A stretch of 64,000 bases of DNA from Streptomyces mesophilus (lineage in GTDB: Bacteria; Actinomycetota; Actinomycetes; Streptomycetales; Streptomycetaceae), in contig NZ_JAAKZW010000004.1 of the NCBI RefSeq assembly GCF_011044995.1, positions 62,001 to 126,000 on the forward strand, written 5' to 3'. The notes under the pieces are model-generated. The model was not told the DNA's origin and made no database searches. It worked only from the letters and a program-made list of their open reading frames with translations. The translations under genes were made by a program, and so were the position numbers. Shown here piece after piece: positions 8,180 through 15,360 of this stretch (position 1 is its first letter; every line of letters begins with the position of its first letter).

Positions 8180-10497
8180 CGGTTGTCTTCTCCTCGGGAC
8201 GGGGACGGGGACGGGCTGGGGTACGGGGACGGACTGTCGTCGCTCAGCGGGTTGGCACGGCCGCGCTGCCAGCCGCTGCGCAGGGCGGACATCGTGGCGC
8301 GGGCTTGATCCGGCGTCCGCTGCGGTGGTGCGCCGCCGGGTTCCGGCCGGGGTTCGACGGGTTCCGCGCGCAGGGGCGCGGCCATATGGGTCTGGCGTAT
8401 GCGTCGGGGGAGCCCGGCCGTAGCGGCGGGAAGCGTTGCGGCGGGTGGCGGTCCTCCGGCAGGTCCGGTGCCTGCCTCGGTGACGGGCGTGAGGATGAGC
8501 GTCGGAGCGTCCGGGGGCGGATCATGGGGCGGTACGCCGGGCACCGAGCGGCGTCGTGGCAGTCCCGTGTCGGCCGCTCGGCGTCTTGCGGGTACGGGCG
8601 CGGTCACCAGGTCTTCGGGCAGCAGGACGATCGCGCACACCCCTCCGTAGACCGAGGCGCGCAGGGTGACGCGGATGTTCTACCGGTGGGCGAGCCGGTT
8701 GACCACGAACAGGCCGAGGCGTTCGCTGTCGAGCAGGTCGACCCGGGCGGCGTCCTCGATCCGGCGGTTGGCCTCGGCGAGCGCCTCCTGCTTCATGCCG
8801 AGCCCGCGGTCCTCGATCTCCAGCGCCACTCCGGAGCCGACGCGGTCGGCGCGTACGGTGACCTTGGTGTGCGGGGGCGAGAACGACACGGCGTTCTCGA
8901 CGAGTTCGGCCACCAGGTGGACGACGTCCGCGACCACGGACCCGGGCACGCGCACGTCAGGCACCTCGCCGGTCTCCACGCGGGCGAAGTCCTCGACCTC
9001 CGCGACCGCGGACCGTACGACATCGAGCAGCGGCACGGGATGCCGCCAGCCGCGCCCGGGCGTCGAGCCGGACAGGATGATCAGGCTCTCGGCGTGCCGT
9101 CGCATCCGGGTGGTCAGATGGTCGATACGGAACAGGTCCTCCAGGTCCTCGGGACGCTCCACGCGCCGTTCCAGGGCGTCGAGCAGGCCGAGTTGACGGT
9201 GCAGCAGCACCTGGCTGCGCCGGGCGAGAGAGACGTACACGTCGGCGATCCGTGCGAGGACCTCGGCGCGCTGGGCGGATGAGCGCAGGGCGGCCCGTTC
9301 CACGGCGACCAGGGCGGCGCCGATCTGCGAGACCTCGTCCTCGCCGGGTGTACGTGAGGGGGCCAGCGTGTCGATGTCGACGTCCTCGCCCTGGTGCAAC
9401 GTCCGCATGGCGGAGGGGAGTTCGCGCCGTGCCAGATCCAGCGCCTCGTCGCGCAGGCCGACGAGCTCGACGACGAGCGAACGGCCGATACCGGCGGAGA
9501 TCAGCAGCGAGAGCAGCACCGCGAAGAGACCGAGGACGACGGCGACACCGGCTCCGCCGAGTTCGTCGAAGGAGTACGGGTCGTGCTCCGCGGCCGGTCG
9601 GGTCAGGGCGCCGACCCCTGCCTCATGCAGACCGTCGAGGACGGTCCTAGCAGAGCGCTCCCAGGCCGTGGCCGTCGTGGCGGCCGGCGCACGGCCCGGC
9701 CCCGCGGCGCGTATCGCGTCCTCCGCGGCGGTCAGCGCGCGAGAGGTGTCGCCTGACAGGACTGCCCGATAGGCGCGCGCATCACGGGGGTTGAGATCGG
9801 CGAGCGCCGCGCGCATCAGCTCACGACGGGCGATCACGGTGCCGGCGAACTCCTCATGGGCCGTACGCGGCATCCGGCCGCCCGCTCGCGCGGCACCGAA
9901 CAGCGCGTCCTCACGGGCGAGCAGCTCGCCCGCACGGGCCAGATCGTGCAGGGCGCGCGCCTCCGAGGCGCCCGGAGGCGCATGGACGGTACGCACCTGG
10001 GTGAGCGCCCCGTCGACGGCGAGCGCGGCATCGACGAGCGCGGTGTAGCCGCCGTACGAGCCGATGTCCTGCCGCTTGCGCAGGGCGGGAAGTCCGTCGA
10101 CGGAGCGCAGCAACCTCTCGATACGGAATGGGAGTTCGGGGCCGAAGTCGCCGGAGTCGGTCGTGCCCTCGTTGATCCCGTCCCGCAAGGCCCTGCTCGC
10201 CTGATCGGTGAGACGCTGCGCCGACCGCAGATGCTTGTCGTGTGCGGCGTCGGGATCGGCGGCATGGCGGCCCGTCGCGGAGCGTTCGTACTGCACCGCC
10301 GCGACGAAGTGGCCGACGGGTTCGAGGAGTGTGGTGGCGGCCTCGTCGAGCCGGCCCCGGTCGGAGATCTCGCGTGCGGTGGAGACCGTGGCCTGGGCCC
10401 ACAGCGCCATCAGGGAGATCACAGGGACCATGAGCAGACAGATGATCTTCGCTCGTACGGACTTGGGGCGTATCCGCCCCAGCGCGCGCAGGCGCAT
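8176..10497 (-). pseudogene. Conservon sensor histidine kinase-like ATPase (CvnA type), interrupted by an in-frame amber codon
   Basis: The intact frame would give 773 residues. It has an N-terminal membrane anchor (ICLLMVPVISLMALWAQA), an extracytoplasmic nitrate-sensor-like region (~45-300), a second membrane helix (AGVAVVLGLFAVLLSLLISAG, ~310-335), HAMP-like and dimerisation helices, then an HATPase domain (N box ELVENAVSFSPP, G1 EDRGLGM, G2 SERLGLFVVNRLAHR). Codon 606 (8682-8680) is TAG. The same frame continues after it with NIRVTLRASVYGGVCAIVLLP, the expected last ATPase strands, and a Pro-rich tail to 8176. A single CAG-to-TAG change explains it. The product would stop inside the ATPase fold. 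A sequencing error is the main alternative. Confidence 0.8.
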
Positions 10498-10572
10498 GGG
10501 TGCCTCGATCGACGGTTCGGTGGTGTGCGGGGGGAACGGCCCGGGGGCTGGGAGCCCGCGGGCGCCGGACGC

Positions 10573-11433
10573 TCAGAGGGCGGGAAGCTCCACGTCGTCC
10601 AACGGCTCGGCGTACGCGGGACGCCGGCGTGCGGCGGGCGAGAGGGCCACGAACGCCGAGGTGAGGAAGAGGAAGGAGCCCACCGCCACGGCCAGCGGGA
10701 AGATGAATTCCATCGCGGTGGCACCGGGCAACGGGGCGTGCCCCGGGGTGAGTTCGACGCTCACGGAGACCATGCCCGTGTAGTGCATGCTGCTCACCGC
10801 CGCGCCCATCACGACAGAGGCGAGCATCGTGCCCGTCACGCCGCGCACCGTGAGCGCGGCCCACAAGGCGGCGGTGGCGGTGATGACGGCGATGACCACC
10901 GAGACGCAGACCAGCGTGAGGTCGTAGACGATCCCTCCGTGCAGCCGCAGCGCCGCCATGCCCAGGTAGTGCATGGCCGCGACGCCGAGTCCGGTGCCGA
11001 GGCCGCCCGCGAGCAGCGGCCGGCGGCGCGCCCGGCCGAACAGGCCGACGACGAAAAGCCCGGCCCCGACCACGAGTACGGCGATCAGCAGACTGAGCAG
11101 GGTGAGCGGTACGTCGTAGCGGATGGCACTGCCGCCCACGGCGAAGCCCAGCATCGCGATGAAGTGCATCGTCCAGATGCCCGAGCCGATCGCCACGGAC
11201 GCGGTGAGCAGCCAGTTGCGCCGTGCGGCGCCCTCGGCCGCCAGGGCCCGCACCGTGCAGCGCAGCCCGAGGGCGGCTCCCGCGGTGGCCATGGCGTAGG
11301 CGACGACGGGTGATATCCAGCCGGCGCCGAAATGCTCGAGGTGGCCAACGCTGTCCCTTTCCTGGTCGTGCGGACGCCGGGGGCCCGGCGCGGCGGCGAG
11401 GAAGTTAGCACGCGTAAATGCCTTGGAATCCAA
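10573..11433 (-). CDS. MHYT-domain integral membrane sensor protein
   Basis: Seven predicted membrane helices with repeated MHYT-type signatures: WTMHFIAMLGF, AMHYLGMAALR and SMHYTGMVSVS, whose Met/His residues are proposed to bind copper or a diatomic gas. A short hydrophilic C-terminus follows, with no GGDEF/EAL domain. The start is uncertain. The only upstream in-frame start is TTG at 11433, which sits in a 15-bp palindrome and lacks a ribosome site. Homologues usually begin about where SVGHLEHFGAGW lies; there a good site (GGAAAGGG, ~11355-11362) precedes GTT, not GTG, at 11349. The gene reads toward the conservon, 75 bp from the sensor gene. Confidence 0.85.
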   Translation of the reverse strand: MDSKAFTRANFLAAAPGPRRPHDQERDSVGHLEHFGAGWISPVVAYAMATAGAALGLRCTVRALAAEGAARRNWLLTASVAIGSGIWTMHFIAMLGFAVGGSAIRYDVPLTLLSLLIAVLVVGAGLFVVGLFGRARRRPLLAGGLGTGLGVAAMHYLGMAALRLHGGIVYDLTLVCVSVVIAVITATAALWAALTVRGVTGTMLASVVMGAAVSSMHYTGMVSVSVELTPGHAPLPGATAMEFIFPLAVAVGSFLFLTSAFVALSPAARRRPAYAEPLDDVELPAL

Positions 11434-11435
11434 GG
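11421..11435. promoter_or_regulatory. 15-bp palindrome (7-1-7), possible operator
   Basis: CCTTGGA-A-TCCAAGG is a perfect inverted repeat around one central base. It lies at the 5' end of the MHYT gene in the gap that also serves the divergent GntR gene at 11797. The geometry fits a dimeric regulator site; the regulator is unknown. Confidence 0.4.
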
Positions 11436-11796
11436 CTGTTCAGGCGCCGGAAGCGGATTCTCTTGACTCTGCGCTTAGTTACTTGTGCGTCTGGTGATGC
11501 CGGGGATTCCGGGCGGGACGCGTTCGGCCGGAATGCCCGGGCGTGGGGGCGGCGGGGTGCGCGGTCGGAGCTGAGCCGTGCGCCTGCGTCGCTCAGTGCG
11601 GCGTCCGAGAGATCCACTACGGCGTGGTCGGTACAAACCCGGCACTCCCGCACTTCTGGTCCACCCCGCGCCTGCTCCGGCCCCCTGACTTTCGTCAGGT
11701 GCGCCCCCTTCCGCGGTCAGCACCTGCCCCTTAGCTCCGCTTTCAGACTCAAAAGGACTCACTTATCGGCATACGAGCTCCCGAGGAACGACCGCG
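11434..11796. other. Divergent intergenic region between MHYT and GntR genes
   Basis: This 363-bp stretch has no convincing coding frame. It holds the 7-1-7 palindrome at its left edge, a TGACTTTCG motif at 11686-11707 that recurs near 15078, and the GntR leader with GAGG ten bases before its ATG. Promoters for both flanking genes must lie here, but I could not assign -10/-35 elements. Confidence 0.6.
11686..11707 (+). promoter_or_regulatory. TGACTTTCG(T)CAGGTGCG motif, copy A
   Basis: A 22-bp segment matching the segment at 15078-15099 at all but two positions. Its core TGAC-TTTC-GTCA is a short inverted repeat. It lies about 90 bp before the GntR start. The proximity of both copies to NarL-type response regulator genes suggests a regulator or promoter site; this is inference. 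Confidence 0.35.
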
Positions 11797-12435
11797 ATGA
11801 CTCCCGCACTACCGCGCTACCTCGAAGTCGCGGACAAGATCCTGGGTCTGATCGAGGAGCAAAAGGGCGCGTGTGACCTCAGGCTGCCCCCTGAGCGCGA
11901 CCTCGCGGAGGAGTACGGCGTCCACCGCGAGACCGTGCGGCGGGCGCTGCGCCATCTGCGGGCCCGGCGCAGGGTCTACGGCGATCACGACGGCACCTAC
12001 GCCTACGCACAGGTCATCCGGCCAGGCACCGGCGTGGCCGGACTGCTCGGTATGTCGGTGTCGTGCCGGCTGCGGTACGAAGCGCCGCCGCCGGACATGG
12101 CGAAGCTCTTCCTGTGTGCGCCGGGCGACGCCACCCTGGTCCACCGGCGCACCGTGCACATGGGCGGGGCGCCGCCGGCACCGGTCGCCACGACGTATCT
12201 GTCACCTGTGCTGATCGCGGAGGTGCCCCGGCTGCGTCAGCGGATCCGGCAGATCGACGAACCGCGTCAGCCCGATCTGCGGGAGATCCACGAGTGGATC
12301 CTCGAAGCGGGACTGCGCCCCTCGCGCTACGACACTCCCAGCCGGATCCGGTCCAAGTGGACGCGGCGGCGTGTGGTCGACCAGCACGGGCGGCTGTTGA
12401 GCGTCGCGGACCTTTGCCGCGGGGGAGCGGACTGA
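11797..12435 (+). CDS. GntR-family transcriptional regulator with UTRA-like effector domain
   Basis: 212 residues. The winged HTH spans ~5-70: YLEVADKILGLIEEQ, then LPPERDLAEEYGVHRETVRRALRHL and the wing. The C-terminal part (~85-205) has the HutC/UTRA layout with LVHRRTVHMGGAPPAPVATTYL and EWILEAGLRP. UTRA domains bind small metabolites or sugars and relieve repression. It is transcribed away from the MHYT gene and converges on the response regulator at 12466. No enzyme gene is co-transcribed, so the ligand cannot be guessed. Confidence 0.9.
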   Translation: MTPALPRYLEVADKILGLIEEQKGACDLRLPPERDLAEEYGVHRETVRRALRHLRARRRVYGDHDGTYAYAQVIRPGTGVAGLLGMSVSCRLRYEAPPPDMAKLFLCAPGDATLVHRRTVHMGGAPPAPVATTYLSPVLIAEVPRLRQRIRQIDEPRQPDLREIHEWILEAGLRPSRYDTPSRIRSKWTRRRVVDQHGRLLSVADLCRGGAD

Positions 12436-12465
12436 GGAGGCGGGGAGCGGGAGCCGAGCCGACGC

Positions 12466-13122
12466 TCAGTCCCGGTCAAGCCCCGCGCGGTACGCAAGAG
12501 TCGCCGCCTGTACGCGGCTGTCCGCGTCGAGCTTGGCCAGCACGTTGCTGACGTATCCCTTCACCGTGCCCTCGGTGGTGCCCAGTTCGGCGGCGATGTC
12601 CGCGTTCGACAGACCGCGCGCGAGCAGGCGCAGTACGTCGCGCTCCCGGGCGCTGAGCGTGGTCAGCCGGCGCTGTTCCTCGGGTGTGGCCGAGGTGGTC
12701 CGCCCCGCGCGCGCGTCCAGCAGGCGCCGGGCCACCGCCGGACCGAGCGTGGCGTTTCCGGCGTGGACCTCGCGGATGGCGCGCAGCAGGTCGTCGGGCG
12801 GCGTGTCCTTGAGCAGGAAGCCGACCGCGCCCGTGCGCAGCGCCTCGGCCACCTGGGCGTCCTCGTGGAAGGTGGCCAGCACGATCACCCGGGGCGGGCG
12901 GGGTGTGTGCAGCAGGTCGCGCAGCGCGGCGAGGCCGTCGACCTGCGGCATACGGATGTCGAGGAGGACCACGTCGGGGCCGAGTTCCGCGGCGAGGGCG
13001 ACGGCCTGGGCGCCGTCGGCGGCCTCACCGCAGACCTCCATGTCACCGCTGGAGTCGATGATCCATGTCAGTCCGCGGCGGGTGATCGCGCTGTCGTCGG
13101 CGATGAGTACCCGGATCGTCAT
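12466..13122 (-). CDS. NarL/FixJ-type response regulator
   Basis: 218 residues: a receiver domain (1-120) with the DD acid pair at 9-10, phospho-acceptor Asp55 in VVLLDIRMP, Thr in LATFHEDA and Lys in FLLKDTPP, then a LuxR HTH (~150-215; LSARERDVLRLLARGLSNADIAAELGTTEGTVKGYVSNVLAKL). Its ATG overlaps the stop of the upstream histidine kinase by 4 bp, so the two form a two-component operon. It is clearly paralogous to the regulator at 14407. Confidence 0.95.
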   Translation of the reverse strand: MTIRVLIADDSAITRRGLTWIIDSSGDMEVCGEAADGAQAVALAAELGPDVVLLDIRMPQVDGLAALRDLLHTPRPPRVIVLATFHEDAQVAEALRTGAVGFLLKDTPPDDLLRAIREVHAGNATLGPAVARRLLDARAGRTTSATPEEQRRLTTLSARERDVLRLLARGLSNADIAAELGTTEGTVKGYVSNVLAKLDADSRVQAATLAYRAGLDRD

Positions 13123-14294
13123 GGCGTTCCTGAGAGGTCGTGGGCGGTGGGCGGCCGGTGGTGCGGGAGGAACGCCTCCACCACGTAGCCGCCGTCCTGC
13201 GGTCCGGTGACCAGCGTGCCGCCGAGCAGGCCGACCCGCTCGGCGAGCCCCGCAAGACCGCGGCCCCCGCTGGGCAGGTCCGGCGACGCGGGCCGTGTGG
13301 GTGCGGTGTTGAGGACACGGAGCGCGACCCCGTCCCTGCGGCAGTCCACCTCCACCCGTACGGGCGCCCCGGGCGCGTGCTTGGCGGCATTGGTCAGCGC
13401 TTCCTGCACCACGCGCTGCAGCGCCCGCCGCATCGGGTACGGCAGGAGTTCGGGGTGGCCGTTGACCGCGAGCTCCGCCGCCTGGCCGTGCGCGCGGGCC
13501 CCGTCGACCAGGGTGTGCAGGTCGGTGTCGGCATGTTCGAGGGCCCCGGGCCGTTCCCGCCCGGCCGGATCGAGTACGTCCAGGATCTCGCGCAGTTCTT
13601 CGAGCGCCTGGCGGCCGTCCCTGCGGATGCGTTCGACGGTCTGTGTGATCTCCGGCCGGTCGGCGGCCGGTCCCACCTGCAAGGCGCCCGCGGCCAGCAC
13701 GATGTTGCTCACCCGGTGGCCCACCACGTCGTGCATCTCCCGTGCGATGCCCGCGCGTTCATCGGCCCGGGCCCGCTCGGCGAGCAGCTCCTGTTGCCGG
13801 CGCAGGTCCGTGAGGTGCTCCTCGGCGGCGGCCACCAGATCACGTCGCACCCCCACGGCGTAGCCGACCATGAGCGGGCCGATGATCATCGCAAGGGAGT
13901 ACGCGGCTTCCCGCACCCCCGCCTCGGGCAGCCCCCCGCGCAGCCCGATCAGACCGACGGCGAAACCCGCGAGGGCGAAGCCCGCGAGCGCCCGCAGGCG
14001 CCGGCGGTACGCGCCGCCGACCGTGAACATGGCGATGGCCAGCGTCACCGGAGTGAAGGCCACCACGTACGCCGCCATCACGACGGCGGTGACCGCGCCC
14101 GGCCGGCGCCGACGCCACCACAGCACGCCGGCGACGGCGGCGGAGCCGAGGGCGATCACCGGGGTGGGCAGCCCGGTGAGCAGACCGCTGTAGGGCTTGA
14201 CCCAGGAGTCGGCGAATCCGATGGTGACCGCCGCCGCCGTCACCACCGCGTCGATCCGGCGCGGCGTCCAGCGGGACGGCGAAGGGCCGTGCAT
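13119..14294 (-). CDS. DesK/NarX-type sensor histidine kinase
   Basis: 391 residues from the ATG at 14294. Five or six membrane helices cover ~15-140, followed by a coiled coil and a HisKA_3 dimerisation domain with phospho-acceptor His188 in REMHDVVGHRVSN. The HATPase_c domain runs from ~275 to the end (VQEALTNAAKHAPGAP as N box, SGGRGLAGLAERVGLLGG as G boxes). It is cytoplasmic-membrane bound and should phosphorylate the regulator encoded next. The divergent paralogous regulator at 14407 is a possible second partner. Confidence 0.94.
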   Translation of the reverse strand: MHGPSPSRWTPRRIDAVVTAAAVTIGFADSWVKPYSGLLTGLPTPVIALGSAAVAGVLWWRRRRPGAVTAVVMAAYVVAFTPVTLAIAMFTVGGAYRRRLRALAGFALAGFAVGLIGLRGGLPEAGVREAAYSLAMIIGPLMVGYAVGVRRDLVAAAEEHLTDLRRQQELLAERARADERAGIAREMHDVVGHRVSNIVLAAGALQVGPAADRPEITQTVERIRRDGRQALEELREILDVLDPAGRERPGALEHADTDLHTLVDGARAHGQAAELAVNGHPELLPYPMRRALQRVVQEALTNAAKHAPGAPVRVEVDCRRDGVALRVLNTAPTRPASPDLPSGGRGLAGLAERVGLLGGTLVTGPQDGGYVVEAFLPHHRPPTAHDLSGTP

Positions 14295-14406
14295 GCCGCC
14301 AACGTAGATCAGTCGCGTCGCGCAGGGGCCGCCGGACCGTGCGCTGCTCACCCGTTCGGCCCGTCGCCGCGCAGTGCCCGGCGTCGGCGGGCCGACGATG
14401 GGGTGC

Positions 14407-15045
14407 ATGATCACTGTCCTGCTCGCCGACGACGATTCCGCCGCGCGGCAGAGCCTGCGGACGATCGTCGACTCCAGCGGCGATCTGCGGGTGGTGGCCG
14501 AGGCGTGGGACGGGCGTTCCGCGATCGACCAGGCGAGGGTGCTGCTGCCCGACATCGTGCTCATGGACATCCGGATGCCGGGCACCGACGGCATCGCCGC
14601 CACGCGGGCCCTGCGTCGTCTGCCCGCGCCGCCCGCGGTCGTGGCGCTGACCGCCTTCGGCGACGACGCGTATGTGGAGCAGGCCCTGGCCGCCGGCGCG
14701 GTGGGCTTCCTGCTCAAGGACACCCCGCCGGGTGAACTCCTGGGCGCGCTGCGCAATGTGGCGCAGGGCGGTGCGGTGTTCGCTCCCGCCGTGACCGGCA
14801 AGGTCATCGACGTGATGACCGGCGACGGTCCGGAGGCGGCCTTGGTGCAGTCGCTGACCGACCGCCAGCTGGACGTGCTGCGGCTGCTCGCGCACGGTCT
14901 GTCGAATCAGGAGATCGGCGCCGAACTGGGGATGACGGAAGGCACGGTCAAGGGCCATGTCTCGCAGATCCTGGAGCGCCTGGGCGCCGCCAACCGAGTG
15001 GCGGCAGCGCGTATCGCCTATCGCGCCGGGCTGTGCGACCAGTGA
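14407..15045 (+). CDS. NarL/FixJ-type response regulator (second copy, divergent)
   Basis: 212 residues from the ATG at 14407 (MITVLLADDDSAARQSL); a slightly earlier ATG at 14398 is possible. The receiver has Asp54 in IVLMDIRMP, Thr in LTAFGDDA and Lys in FLLKDTPP; the LuxR HTH has LTDRQLDVLRLLAHGLSNQEIGAELGMTEGTVKGHVSQIL. It stands head-to-head with the histidine kinase across 112 bp and has no kinase of its own downstream. It and the regulator at 12466 are close paralogues with the same operator-reading helix layout, suggesting duplication within one signalling module. Confidence 0.95.
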   Translation: MITVLLADDDSAARQSLRTIVDSSGDLRVVAEAWDGRSAIDQARVLLPDIVLMDIRMPGTDGIAATRALRRLPAPPAVVALTAFGDDAYVEQALAAGAVGFLLKDTPPGELLGALRNVAQGGAVFAPAVTGKVIDVMTGDGPEAALVQSLTDRQLDVLRLLAHGLSNQEIGAELGMTEGTVKGHVSQILERLGAANRVAAARIAYRAGLCDQ

Positions 15046-15062
15046 ACTGTGCGACCAGTGAA
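15031..15062 (+). repeat. 16-bp tandem duplication across the response regulator stop codon
   Basis: CTGTGCGACCAGTGAA occurs twice in a row (15031-15046, 15047-15062). The TGA inside the first copy is the stop codon, so the second copy lies just outside the gene. It looks like a simple slippage duplication. Confidence 0.8.
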
Positions 15063-15077
15063 CTGCCTGACCAGGGG

Positions 15078-15099
15078 TGACTTTCGACAGGTGCGGCCC
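15078..15099 (+). promoter_or_regulatory. TGACTTTCG(A)CAGGTGCG motif, copy B
   Basis: Second copy of the motif seen at 11686-11707, differing at two positions. It lies just downstream of the response regulator gene in a 315-bp gap (15046-15360) that otherwise holds the tandem duplication, a terminator and no coding frame I would support. Confidence 0.35.
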
Positions 15100-15284
15100 G
15101 CCGTACGACAGCAGGCCGCCCCGGCGCGCCCGCCGAAACTGGAAAGGCACCGCACGGCGCCTTGCTCCCCGCAAGGACCCGTCGTGCGGCGCTTGGCCCA
15201 CCCGCTGTGCGTTTCTGCCCCAGAAGCACACGGGCGGCGCTCCCGGGCACCCCGTGTCCCCCGTGCCGGAAGCCCGGGACAGCG

Positions 15285-15318
15285 ACGGCGCCCGCACCCT
15301 GTTCGGTGCGGGCGCCGT
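15285..15318. terminator. Terminator hairpin
   Basis: Perfect 14-bp inverted repeat (15285-15298 with 15305-15318) and 6-nt loop, between the convergent stops at 15045 and 15361. Confidence 0.75.
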
Positions 15319-15360
15319 GCCTTCGAGCGCGAGAGCCTCGCGTCCGCGCTGATCGAACCT

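Noticed and set aside
8176..8640. Separate small gene for the frame after the amber codon
   Set aside because: The GTG at 8640 lies inside a conserved ATPase strand and the ribosome-site spacing is poor; it reads as the continuation of the sensor gene.
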